Of a DNA stretch of 64,000 nucleotides, positions 24,096-35,416 are shown piece after piece. Location of the stretch: assembly GCF_016859285.1 (NCBI RefSeq), contig NC_053414.1:23837517-23901516 (forward strand). Reading direction: 5' to 3'. Source of the DNA: Xiphias gladius. Lineage: Eukaryota; Chordata; Actinopteri; Istiophoriformes; Xiphiidae. The stretch's first letter is position 1, and every line of letters starts with the position of its first letter. The notes beneath the pieces were generated by a model that was not told the DNA's origin, did not search any database, and worked only from the letters and a program-made list of their open reading frames with translations. The position numbers and the translations under genes were made by a program.

Positions 24096-25624
24096 TTAAG
24101 TTAACATTTCCATAGTGCAATTAAAAGCTTCAGTGAGTCCAAGTGCTGCACCAGCTGACATGAGAAGATATGAGGATAAATACGCTCCAGTACCAAAAAT
24201 TCCCAGGGCAGCATAAAGTGCCGTCTTACACCGAGACATCCTTTCCTCCTCCTCTCTTTTCCTCTTTTCCTCCTCCCTTCTTTGGCGCTCTTCCTCAATT
24301 TTCTGCTGGGCTCTCTGGTACATCTCACTGGTGTAGTGACTTCCTCCATTGAACTCCACCATTTTTTCTATCTTATCTAGAAGTTCTCTGACCTGTGTTC
24401 TGCTTCGTCTCTGGTCATTGATTAGCGAATGGAATCTTCCCCCACACTGGTTTATCAGTCTTTGTAGATGTTTGCTCTCCATCACATAGTTGTCTACAGA
24501 TTTATCCTCTAGCAAGTCAGCATGTGTGAACAGGACTATGGTGTACACGGCAGCATCTGAGCCAAAATTATCCTGGATCCATTTCACAGCTGCCTTCTCC
24601 TCTTCTGTGAATCTTGACTTCAGACTGATCACTAATAGAAAAGCATGGGGACCAGGAACCGACTGCTCAATACACTCCTCAATATTCGCTTTCACTTCTT
24701 CTGGTGTTTTCATCGTGTCAAACAGCCCTGGGGAGTCGATGACAGCGATGTTCCTGTCACCGTCTTTTATCTCTACTCTGTGACAGCGTTTAGTCACGGA
24801 CTCAGGGGATACTTCCTCTTCAAAGGCATTTTTTAGCCCCAGGATGGTGTTTCCAGAAGAACTCTTTCCTGATCCAGTTTTTCCAACCAGAATGAGTCTC
24901 AGTTCTTTCCGATGTGTGGAACCTATCGACAGTTAATGAAACACTGGTGTCAATTACAATAGTCCATCACAGCAGGTGTGTCTGTTTGTTTCTTTCCAAT
25001 CATTTGTCAAGAGTTATGGGTGAAATTACACTTGACTATTTTGATTTGAAAAATATTGAATGTGTGGATGGATGCAGAATGTCATTCTGTGTATTCTCGT
25101 TCACCGTCATTAGGAGCCCCAACATATTTCTGGCTGTAATAGAAAAAACTGAAAATACTGGTAGCTAAACACACTGAGCATCAGCCGGTGCAGGTAATAT
25201 CAATCATCCACACACAGCTAACTTTGCTAGTATTAGCTTGACGGCTCCAATGGTTCAGCTACTGTTATAAGATAGAGACCGGTCTTTCTGGAAATAAAAA
25301 TCAAGCATGTTCCTGGGGTTAGCTTTCTATATTCTAAGTCAAACAGCAGAGTTAAATACTGTGAATTAAAATTTAATTTATCAAATTATTTATAGATGAA
25401 TTCAGTTATATTTGGACTTTTCTGTTGACCTTTTACTATATGGTATCAGTTGAAGGGCTCCATGTCTTTTACTCTCCTCTCGTGACAAACCTGCAGTGAA
25501 CTTGACATTGTTTACTTTTATACCACCTACCTTTGTGTTGATTTTTGCAACGAGCTGTTTGATCGCATAATGTGACCAGCAGAAGCAGGGTGCAAAAGGG
25601 GATCCAAGATGTTCCTCGGAGCAT
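24096..25624 (-). CDS. GIMAP/AIG1-family GTPase with signal-peptide-like N-terminus, GIMAP D
   Basis: Coding exons 25531-25624 and 24096-24922 give 306 residues. Exon 1 begins [10 protein letters not shown] and continues with a [10 protein letters not shown] hydrophobic core, then [11 protein letters not shown]: a positive start, an h-region and small polar residues, as in a secretory signal peptide or a short signal anchor. It ends at a GTAGGT donor in phase 1. The main exon has the acceptor CTGTCGATAG and opens with [20 protein letters not shown] (G1 at 45-52). DSPG is G3 and [12 protein letters not shown] the GIMAP box, followed by FTHAD. A Glu/Arg coiled coil and a hydrophobic C-terminus ([18 protein letters not shown]) follow. 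There is no ATG in the main exon ahead of G1, so another exon must provide the start, and exon 1 fits in phase. A further 5'-UTR exon probably ends at about 25790 (CTTGTACAG, then GTTAGT). Confidence 0.83.
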
Positions 25625-25927
25625 GTCTGTCAAAAACCTAACAAAAAAGAAAAAAGATTGAAAGAAAAGCTATCAAAGCATGTAGAAGTTAAACATTAGG
25701 ATTAAAGCAGAAATGGTGTATAAATGTTGATAAAACTTGTAACTGGTTTTACTGTTGTGGCTGATCAGTGTACATGTTTGACTAACCTGTACAAGTGTGT
25801 CCTCAGCAATATGATATGTTGTGAGTTGGAGAGATTCCTTTATAGCACGACAAACAGTACCTAACCACCTACTTTCAGATAACACTGACACTGATCCTGT
25901 GTCACTTTAACACTTCAAAACCACTGG

Positions 25928-25948
25928 GTTTACTTTCATTTCCCTGAA
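25928..25948. promoter_or_regulatory. IRF-like plus GAS-like site upstream of GIMAP D
   Basis: GTTTACTTTCATTTCCCTGAA holds the GAS-type TTCCCTGAA (25940-25948, TTCNNNGAA), and its TTTCATTTCC resembles the ISRE half-sites at GIMAP A and B. It lies about 140 bp upstream of the inferred 5'-UTR exon donor. Confidence 0.4.
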
Positions 25949-26037
25949 AAACGGAACTTAAACTGACTGCAAACAAAGGCTACAAGAAAGAGGGAGCCAT
26001 CTCCTGGTGGTGGGAGGAATGGCATGAAGGTTACAAA

Positions 26038-26038
<1 letters not shown>

Positions 26039-26120
<82 letters not shown>
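26039..26120. repeat. (TG)n microsatellite
   Basis: About 40 uninterrupted TG units, just beyond the GIMAP D promoter block. Confidence 0.97.
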
Positions 26121-28479
26121 GCTGTGTTGCTGAAGCCACAAAACCTAATACAACCAATAAATAACACAAATATATGAATATAAACATAAATAATACCTGA
26201 TGCAATTTCTGGTCTCTTTTACCAGTTATACACCTCGATGTTTGGTGAAATGCATCATTTGCCTTTATGAGACACTTTACCCAAATAATTGAATTGTTTG
26301 TGGAATTCAACATCACTGATCTTAATTGAAGGTCAATGAAACTGAAACAGAATGTAACTAATTAAGTGTGCATATTAAACAATGTATGGGACTGCGCTGA
26401 TGCCCAAAAAGGTAAGCTATGGTACAGAAGTAAGTTCTGTTACCTGACATGACCCATGAACCCAAGCTAGTCAGCCCTTACACAAATAATCATGGTAAAC
26501 TGTCTGTTCTGACAGTTTCAGTGGTTCTCTATCTACACACACTGCTTTTTCTTGATAAGCCTTGCCAGTAAAAAAATGTTCCTCCCTTCACAAATATTGT
26601 GTGGTATACAAATGTGTAAATATTTGAATATAACTACCATAAATGAAAGAAAACACAGTGGAAACAAACAAACAAAAAAAACAATAAAATAATAAAATAA
26701 TTGTTTAATCGGCTCAAGAACGGAAAATAAAAAGAAAACCAATTTGCTCAAGCTGTGCCTCCTTCACTTGAGCTTAGAAAGCTGCTCAATGACCAGTTAA
26801 GGGTCAGTACCACCTTGGGAATACTGTATTCCTTCTATTGGCAAATGTGCCAAATGATTGAGTCTGTCGTGGCCCAAACTATATTACACCTTATAAATTT
26901 TATTGAAAATCAGTCAGTCAGAAAAGGAGCCGACAAAAAGGACAGTAACAAAAAAAAACAACACAGGGAGACATGCACAACCATACACATTAAATACAAT
27001 CACAAACATTACAGTTATGGATGAAAAAGAAGAAAGAGTAAAAATAAAGAATATAATGAAAAGAGAAATCTTGTAAGATATGAAAGACAACAAGAAAAGC
27101 AGGACTGACAAAGGAATTTGCCACAACAAACATGCAACAAAAAAACAAATGCATGCGCAAGTTGCAGTAAAGGGAGGTGGAAGACAGGAGAATGGCAAGT
27201 TACATAACTGTTGGGAAAGAAAGGAAAGGAGGAAAAGTTCAATTCAAGACAAATGCACATAGAGGGAAACTGGAAAATATACTTTAGGTGGAAGAGAGTT
27301 ACATATTGTTCCACATTGTGAGGGGAAAAATTATTTTTAAACCATAGATTCCAATACTGAAGAACTTGTTGATTGAAGGGAGGTAACTGTAGGTATGTCA
27401 TAAATAAGAACAACTTTTGGGTTGCCAGGTAGTGGAAAATCCTCCTCCAGCATGACACATATATGTTTTAGCGAGCTCTTTAATTTATAAGGGACTAGGG
27501 AGACCCAGTTGGCAATAAAGCCTTATCAGAAAGTGTATCATGATATTTTGTCTCACCCTTTTTTTTTTTTTTAACAATATTGCATACAAGACAACATGCC
27601 AAATATGTCCCTCTTTCTTGTAAGCTCTTTACTTCACTTTGCTTTCTCAAAATCAATCATGTTCACCCTGTCATTCTTCCTAATAGAGCATCTAACTAGC
27701 TTAGCTGGGGTTTTATTGGTTTGGGTGCTGGGGTTTAAAACGCAGTTGCGTGCTACGTTGGACCTAATTGCTGTGTCAAAAGAAGCAGAGGCTCAGCTAA
27801 ACCGCAGCCAAAGTGCCGCCAAGCAAAGGCTAAACCGCATTCACTGGGCCCCACTGAGAGGAACAACAGTTAGTATCGCTGTACATTCACTCCTGAAAAG
27901 GTAAATAAGCAAATTACTTTCAGCTGTCTGATTTTACCATATTACAACTGCTGAGGAAAAATTTTAGAAATTAAATCAGGCATTAAAAATGAACTGAGGG
28001 GCATGTAACAACTTTTTCAGTAATTACTGTTTACATTAGTTTGACACTCATGATGGTATTTCCTTCATTGGATCATACACGGTGATAGATTTTAACTTCT
28101 AAAAATTCAGAAAATGATCTCAAACCTCTGTTAGACCCTGTCTGAAACAGCAACTTTGTTTCGACTAAACCACAGGTGCAGCCAAGGAACCTAAAATCTT
28201 GTTCATTTTAAACATTTTTTTTTTTTTTTTACATGTTGGCTACTGTGTCTTACAGTAACATAATTTACAAAAGACACAGTTTTTTAAACTTCAATTTAAG
28301 CTTTTACTGTACAATAGAGAGAAGATGGGAAATGAAGGGAGAATGAGATGAGGAACAACATGAAACAGAAGTCCCCGGCTTTTAAAAAATTATGAATTAT
28401 TAATTTAAATTGTTTTGTCATATCATAAGGAAACACAGTCTTGTTACATTACAGTAATATGCATATATATACTTAAGTT

Positions 28480-28760
28480 ACCAACACAAGTGTTCCCTCA
28501 GCTGTGTGATATGTTGGGAGGTAGAGAGAAGATTTTATTGCACAACAATCAGGACACACCCAACTGTATAATTACAGTGATGCTGAACTACTTAAGTTTA
28601 AGGTTTCACTTTGGCAACTCTAAACTGAGTTTCATCTCTTTGGAAAACAGTACATTTGGAGCAATTATGGCAAACACTCACTGAGGAGGCCAAACCAGGA
28701 CAGACTAATTAACAAGAGGAGGGAGCCAACCACGGGCGGCAGGTGCAAGGGTGTGTGTGG
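28480..28760 (-). repeat. Second copy of the GIMAP D promoter/5'-UTR block
   Basis: The block aligns with 25785-26015. CACAAGTGTTCCCTCAGC followed by GTGATATGTTGGGAGGTAGA matches the GIMAP D 5'-UTR exon, TTTATTGCACAACAATCAGG matches TTTATAGCACGACAAACAGT, and AGGAGGGAGCCAACCACGGG matches AGAGGGAGCCATCTCCTGGT. A minus-strand donor-like GTAACTT is kept at the corresponding position. It could be a distal alternative promoter for GIMAP D or the remnant of a lost gene copy. Confidence 0.6.
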
Positions 28761-29124
28761 GCGTGTGTGTGTACTTGTTCCATTGTTATCATTTCATTTT
28801 TCTGTCATCTAATTACGTGACAAGCCGCCTGCCTCCCCCCACCCTTATCTCCATGGCATGATCTCGGCCCAGCTGCTGTGAACTAGTGACTGATTGGACT
28901 GTTGACAAACACAGCTCTCCATACACCAGGTGTAGACATGCTAACATTTCTACTCTGTGTCTGAAGTCATAGAGAGTCAGGAGATGATCTGAGGACAACA
29001 GTAGTGGGTGTTCTGGTCGTACTTGTCCTGTGCATTCAACATCAGAACATCTGTAGTCATACTAGAGGAGATGAAAAAACGTTTCCATATTTATAGACAA
29101 ACCTTGTCCCTGATGAGACCTTTA

Positions 29125-29290
29125 CAAACTAGCCAGACAAGTCAAGTCTATTTGTATATGCCAGTATCAACGTTTCAGTGGGCTTTGCAGGCCGCATCAA
29201 TATCAGCTCCCAACACAGTCCAAATTATCAATCACTTGAGGCAAACTCCTATAAACGCCTAAAAACATCAGTGAAATGGGAAGAAACCAA
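29125..29290. repeat. Fragment resembling a teleost dispersed repeat
   Basis: AAGTCAAGTCTATTTGTATA and, further on, AATCACTTGAGGCAAACTCC resemble the 'AAGTTTATTTGTATAGC' type repeats common in fish introns. The family and ends are not determined. Confidence 0.35.
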
Positions 29291-31978
29291 ATTAGGTCAA
29301 AGTACAATATTAGTCCTGACCTGCTAAGTCAGACCCTCCGAACACCGGTCTTAGACCAACTCAAATGGCCTATATGCCAATAGAACAATATCTCCTCTGT
29401 GCTGAGTTGAATCCTACTCATTTCTGTGCATGGCTATGTGTGTGCAACACAAAGCACGGAAACTGCGAGAATAACAAAATGCAAAGCAATGCATGTAGTT
29501 TGTCGAACTGGGGGCTTATAATTGTGTGCTGTTTTAGCAGAAAAGCAATTCTTCCAGTGGAGGAGAAGGCTGTGTAGAGTACAGCATCACATTTCAGTTG
29601 TCCATGCTTGGAAGAGAGCATTATGATTTGTATGTATGTATCTGTATTTGTGTGTATGTGTGTGTCAGAGAGACTGACAGAACAACAGGAACATACGTGA
29701 ATCGCCCTCACGTGTAAACAGAGGAAGGAGATTCTTTTCATTCAAGTGTTTGGTTGTACTCGTGTGTTTGTGTGTGTGTCTTTGTGTGTGCAGGGATTGC
29801 TATTAAAAAAAAAAAAAAAATGTCACTGCACGTGCAGTAAAGTTGTAGAGACCAAACAGGTCTGAAAATGGGTGCAGTTTCCTGCAATGTGAACCTCTCA
29901 GCACATGACAGCACACAGAATAGATAGACAATTAACTCAGGAGAATAACTCATACAAAGAAACAAATAATAAAGAAGAACAAATGTATGAAAATAAAGTC
30001 CGAACTCATTTCTAACAGAGGTATCTATGTGACCTGAGAATTGCACTGAGTAATTGACAGTTTTGTAACCCCCTCCCCCTCACAGTAAATTTTCCAATCA
30101 TAGAAATGGATATCTGGACATGCAAAAACAATTGAATAAACAGTGTGTTTATATGCTTTAACTACAGCTGCGATCGTTAGCATGTACAGCTATCTAGCTT
30201 ACTACCTAGAGTAAAAACTGAGCATCGCTTCCAAGACCAGTGAGCACAACATTCGTTTGTTGGATTACAGGTTACGTTTAAAGCCCGATTCAGCCTCTAT
30301 AGAGGCCAACTCTGGATGCTGTCAGAGTTTAGCAGCTCCGTCTTGTTCTTTATTGAACTCAGGGAAGTTTATGCTTCAAAAAGGATGCTAACTTTTGCCA
30401 GGCACACGCAGTTTTTTTTTTTTTAGCAGTACGTCATTTATTTAGCCATCAAGTGCATATTTAATCACTTTTAAAAAAATTTCATTTTAAAATAAGAATC
30501 TGGAAACATTAGAAAGTCAACAGGAGAAGGCATTTTCAACCTATTCATTGAGATAACATTAGCGTAACTGGCTAGTAGCTACAGCTGACCTGATCTGCCA
30601 GCAACAATTGACATTTCCGTTGGAATAATTGATGGTCATCTACTAGGAAGAATAAGCCAGTGAAAAGAAAGAAGGATAATGCACACTGATGAAATGATAG
30701 CTAGAAACTGATGTTTTTCTTGGAACGGAGGATGAGTGAGCGTGCAGCTTTACAAGCTGTGTTTTGGTTGGGCTGGTGAACTGATGTTTGAAGACTCAGG
30801 GGCAGCAGTTATAGGGAACCACTTTCATTGCTCATCCCTAGAATAACACAATATAAAAAAGATTCTGGGTCCTCAGCTGATACATTTTATTTGTCCATTG
30901 AATATTGAATTTTAGTGGATACTAAACTGACTGTTCCCTAGTGCGTTATTAGGAGCAGCTCTTTTTACTCAAAAAATAGGTGTTGTATGTGGTCCCCAAA
31001 TCTTTCTGAGCCTCTGTCTGACCCTGACACGTACATTGTCGTGAGGCTTTCAGGTATCATGACTCACATATCCAAACCACCCATCTTCACAATGGCACCC
31101 AATTAGAGCTCTTTGAGTAAAGAAACTACTTACACGTTTTCTTTTTTCGAGAAGAATACACATGGGATCACAGCAGTGACAAGTTTAATGCGTAAAAAAG
31201 GGGTTCGAGATTTAGCAGCTTTATCACTATTTTAGGTGACAGCGTGGGAGTGGTGTTATTGATCCATTCATCGTTGCAGATGAGAAGCAGTGTAATTCTA
31301 TTTTGCTTGTTACAAATGGGCACACAGGGAAAAAAAACACTGCTCATAAGTAGGGATCGTGCAAAGTCTGTTGTAAATGTGAAGTGAGAGTGGTGTGTTA
31401 TCTGCTGCACAACTGATTCTCAAATGATAAGAACTCAAAAGCAGTGCCCATGGAAATGCATCTACAGTACCTCCAGCATTGGGAGCAAGTGACCTTCACT
31501 TTGTGCAGCACACACCTATTCACAACTACAAAGAGATAAATGACTACAAGATAGCTTTGTTCTAAACATCAAGCTATTAAACAGTATCATGGTACAGAAA
31601 TAAAACTTTGCAACTTTTATTACTCACACAATATTTCATCTTGTTATGTGAATGGAGTTCATGTCTCCATTGTTACCCGGTGTAACTTTGGGAGATGAGA
31701 TGTAAGCATGACCTCATGACTTTCACAGAGGCTTCTTCAGCTTCACAAAATAAAGAATGAGCTGCTATTATCATGCACGTGAAAGCTGAATAAGTAGTGT
31801 GAAATAATAGTTGATGGGCATGAGGAGCCCACTGAGTGAGTGTCTATCTGAGAAGCCATTTATAGAGCAGTGTAGGATGGGAATATATATGCCAACTCGA
31901 AACCTCAGCTTCAAACTGGTTGTTTAGGATGTGTGGGATTCAGGTTGTGGACTCCTGGCAATCACGACTCCAGCGTTA

Positions 31979-31995
31979 CACACACACACACACAT

Positions 31996-32050
<55 letters not shown>
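31979..32050. repeat. (CA)n-(GA)n compound microsatellite
   Basis: A CA run with one TG interruption passes directly into a GA run (from about 32034). Confidence 0.93.
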
Positions 32051-32205
32051 AAGGAAGAGAAAAAAGTGTGGGTGGGAAAAAGAGTTGCTATCTAATAGAT
32101 TTTTGAATATAGGTTACATAATAGTCATACAATAATCAAATAATCAAGTTCCTGACTCAACATCCTCCCACTTTCTCCTTCAAATAATGTGGATGGGTAG
32201 CACAA

Positions 32206-32206
<1 letters not shown>

Positions 32207-32237
<31 letters not shown>

Positions 32238-32276
32238 ACAAATACACGATAGATGGATAGATAGATAGATAGATAA
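32207..32276. repeat. (CA)n and (GATA)n microsatellites
   Basis: A CA run of about 30 bases and, 20 bases on, GATAGATG followed by several GATA units. Confidence 0.9.
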
Positions 32277-32305
32277 ATGAGCAAGCCATTACTCTATTAA
32301 AAGGT

Positions 32306-32311
32306 TTTATT
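32306..32311 (-). terminator. Polyadenylation signal, RASD-like gene
   Basis: TTTATT on plus (AATAAA on minus), about 100 bp after the stop codon at 32416-32414. Confidence 0.6.
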
Positions 32312-32413
32312 TCGAAAACACCATCTCAAGTGCATGTAATTACACAGCGATCATTCATTATATTCAAGTGAATATCAGTTCTTTCTTAGTTTATCTCATA
32401 GTCTATTTGTCTC

Positions 32414-33738
32414 TCATTGAATCGGACATTTCTCCAGTGCTTTTCCGGGCTTTCTAGCCGTATGTGGCCCGATGACTTGTCGGAGATCACTGCTAAAACT
32501 CGGCCGACGAGCAAGTGGGTACAGGGCGCCGCAGGGGTCATCGCGCCCCGGCGCCCGGCTCCCCCTCCCCGCTGCACTGCCACTCCATATCGCCTGGTAC
32601 GAACGAAGAGAGACTTTGCGGTGCTGAGACGGGCCAGTTTCAGTCGGAAGTCCGCCTCGCTTTGCCAAAGTCTCGAAGACTTTCTCTAGATTGGTGCTGT
32701 CCTTTGCAGACGTTTCAAAATAGGCACAGTCATCACCGAGCGCTTGGAGCACCTCTGCCTTTGATATACCTCTCTCAGACTGCAGGAGATCCACCTTGTT
32801 GGCGCAGACCAACAAGGGAACCTGCGGCTGTGCGCACTGCTCTGGCACAGAGGACTTGGTAAGTTTGGATTTTGCAGCCAGAATCTCCGTTCGCAGGGCA
32901 CACACCTCTTCCAAAGAACTCCGGTCATCCAGACTGAATACGAGAAGAAAAATGTCTCCTGCAAAGATTTTACAATGAAAAAAAAATCAATTATGTTCCT
33001 ACGCACGAACCTATCACCTCCTAGAGTGCTTCTTGTTTTTCTAACAAATAAAAACTGGCAGACGATTTAAGGTTTTGCAGGACAGGCATTATGACTGAGC
33101 CAATACGTACCAGTGAGGATGGACAGCCGCCGCTTGGCTGGGAAGTCCCTTTCCCTGGATGCGTCCAGGATGTCTATTTGGTAGGTCTCCCCACGGATGC
33201 GAAACATTTTCCTGAGGAAGTCCTCGGAGGTTGGACTGTATTCCTCCACAAACCCGTCGCGAAGGTATCGTCTGAGGATGGAGGTCTTGCCGACCCTTGG
33301 CGCACCAAGAACCACGATGCGCTTACAGTTCTGCGGTTTGGTCGAGTAAAGGGCGTCTTGTCGGTGCTCTTGGCCAATCTGGCGGTGCCAGGTTTGACCG
33401 TGGAGAACCAGAGCTGCCAGCTGATCCAGCGGGGATCTCTTGCAGGGCTGGCTGCTGTTGGCAGTGGACAGTTGCCTCACGGCTGCCCCTGGGCGCGTCT
33501 TCTTTTCCTGTTTCCACTGAGACGTGGCCACTTTAAGTATCCCCAAACCTGCTTTAATCCCCGATGAACTCAGGTGCTGCGACGCGTTTCGGTAAGCCAG
33601 TAAGACTTTGGAGGACCCGGCGCACTGCCCGTCCACATTAACATGGAACTGCGACCCATCAATGGTGGAGCAGCTGAGCTGGTGCGGAACAGGGATTGGG
33701 GTAGTCTGTGCGCCGTTGGAGAGGCTGCCCATTTCCAT
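32414..33738 (-). CDS. RASD-family (Dexras1/Rhes-like) small GTPase with long N-terminal extension
   Basis: Two exons, 33111-33738 and 32414-32958, give 390 residues. The splice falls at ILT-G in the sequence RRLSILTG-DIFLLVFSLD. RASD1 and RASD2 read RRLSILTGD there. G1 is GAPRVGKT at 145-152, the effector segment is SPTSEDF (168-174), G4 is NKVD (263-266) and G5 is ETSAK (291-295). The tail has the RASD-type block LARRPSFSSDL and ends in the CAAX box CPIQ, so it is probably farnesylated and membrane-bound. RASD proteins are inducible Ras relatives that act in G-protein and nitric-oxide linked signalling. Two oddities: about 140 residues precede the GTPase, versus roughly 20 in RASD1/2, and switch II reads DASRERDFPA where RASD1 has DTSGNHPFPA, so the invariant Gly of DxxG is Arg. 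The start is the first ATG of an open frame, 60-120 bp below TATA-like boxes. Possibly a fish-specific RASD paralogue. Confidence 0.9.
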
Positions 33739-33800
33739 CGTTATAAGATGGTTTCGGCCTGTGGCTCCTCGCAGCGAAGTGGGCAGAATTGTGGATCTGA

Positions 33801-33809
33801 CGTTTTATA
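33801..33809 (-). promoter_or_regulatory. TATA-like box, RASD-like gene (proximal)
   Basis: On the minus strand CTATAAAACG lies about 65 bp upstream of the start codon, allowing a 5' UTR of about 35-40 bases. Confidence 0.4.
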
Positions 33810-33855
33810 GGTCTGCCCAAGCTCGTCTTTGGCGTGGAGGCTGATGCCAGTTGTC

Positions 33856-33863
33856 TTTATATA
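33856..33863 (-). promoter_or_regulatory. TATA-like box, RASD-like gene (distal)
   Basis: On the minus strand CCTATATAAAGAC, a strong TATA-box match, lies about 120 bp upstream of the start codon, with initiation expected near 33830. Inducible RASD genes commonly have TATA-type promoters, so this is the likelier of the two. Confidence 0.5.
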
Positions 33864-34055
33864 GGCTGTCCTCAACCCCGTGGTTCATCCACGTCATTCT
33901 GATTGACACAGGGGTTTCCGTGTTCTTCAGGAGAACACCGCGTTTTAAGGAAACATGACATACCACTGGGCACATGTTTTGGTCTACTTACATGATTTAG
34001 CCTAAGCATGTTTCTGAAGCCGCTTGATAACTTGAAGTATCCAATATGATTCCGT

Positions 34056-34130
34056 TATTATTATTATTATTATTATTATTAGCTATTATTATTATTAGCT
34101 ATTGTTATTATTATTATTATTAGTAGTATC
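34056..34130. repeat. (ATT)n microsatellite
   Basis: ATT/TTA units interrupted by two AGCTATT blocks, in the roughly 0.87-kb spacer between the divergent RASD-like and mycbpap start codons. Nothing else was recognised in that spacer. Confidence 0.9.
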
Positions 34131-34604
34131 CCCCATATAGTACATTCAGTAAATGTATTGTACATATTTTTTTTAATCCCAATGTTCTCACACTTTTGCT
34201 ATGATATTTTCATAGCCTAAAAAGAAAGACAGAAAGAAAGAAAGAGAATTTCTGCTCGATTTTGTTCATTCTCAAGTGTATATAATAGCTACGGTCTATA
34301 ATCGCAAATCTTGCCTATTTTTTCTTAATTTTTTTAAATTTAATTAAATTAATTTGTTTATTTAATTTTTTGTTTGTTTGTCTTGCTTCGTTAATTGTTT
34401 TGGTATTTTTATTGATTACTACGAAAAAGACAGAAACAAAGTACGGAAGAAAAGAAAGACTCCTTCCTTGCTCTATGGGGTTTGAGGCGTCCGTTGCCAT
34501 GGTTATGATTTAACAGCCCCAAAGCTGAAGCTAAGTGCTAGCTTGGTCCGGGCCGCTAACGCTGCATTAGTTGTCTGCGACTACTCCTTCGAGGGTTAGG
34601 CAAA

Positions 34605-35333
34605 ATGAGCCGCGGTGAGAAGAAAGAGTTAAAACCTTCAAGCCATTCAGGTCAGCTGAAACCTTCCGTGTCTCTTTTTCACTTCTATCTGTCTCTTTCC
34701 CTCCTCTAATGAGAGACTGAGCGTGTGTCAAGAGCTTCTCTAAAGACAGCGGACACTCTGCACCTGCATGTATACTATGAAATTTAACCTCAGTTAACCT
34801 TAACAGCAGTGGTGGAAGAGGTCCTCAGAGTAAAAGTACCTATACCACAGTGTAAAAATACCATGCTACCAGTGAAAGTCTCATTTTAAGTTTGTGTTAA
34901 GTGGTATCAATAATTGTCAAATAAATGTAGAAGTATAAAGAAGCAGAACATGGAAAGTAAAGTACAAATACCTAGATTGTACTTAAGTATCTACTTGGGT
35001 AAATGTACTTAGCTGCCATTGTTTTTATATACAGTAGTTAAGAGTGGGAAGCAGTGAGTCTTTGCAGATGTGATGCCTTAAATGAGAGTGCTGCTGCAAT
35101 GTTTTGCCTCAAGGGCATCTCGAGGCTCCAGAAAGCAAAGCATGGGTCTGAAAACTTGTACTGAATTTTGGAAGAATTGAGGAAGCAAAGTTAAACACAA
35201 AAGCCAGCGAGTAATAATTGTTGTTGTGGCCATGGAAACTATAATAGGGCACAGTTGGATAAAGAGAGATGAACAGAATTGCACAACAATGACAGTGTTC
35301 CAGGGTAATCTCTCTGTCTCTGCATGTGTGTAC

Positions 35334-35416
<83 letters not shown>

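Larger units (their letters stand above)
26121..32305. other. Gene-poor intergenic region
   Basis: No coding gene was recognised. The sequence is AT-rich with poly-T/poly-A runs (about 27560, 28215, 29806, 30412), a GIMAP-promoter-like block at 28480-28760, a repeat fragment at 29125-29290 and microsatellites at 31979-32276. Frames at 26914-27458, 27596-27904 and 29418-30046 lack domains and look like chance or repeat-derived frames. Confidence 0.5.

Noticed and set aside
26039-26120. His/Thr- or Cys/Val-repeat proteins from CA/TG runs (also at 35338, 39617, 11437, 49192, 54158)
   Set aside because: They are pure translations of dinucleotide microsatellites.
27015-27458. 147-residue minus-strand frame
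   Set aside because: Composition is Phe/Leu/Cys-rich from purine-rich plus-strand DNA. No domain, initiation context or splice support.
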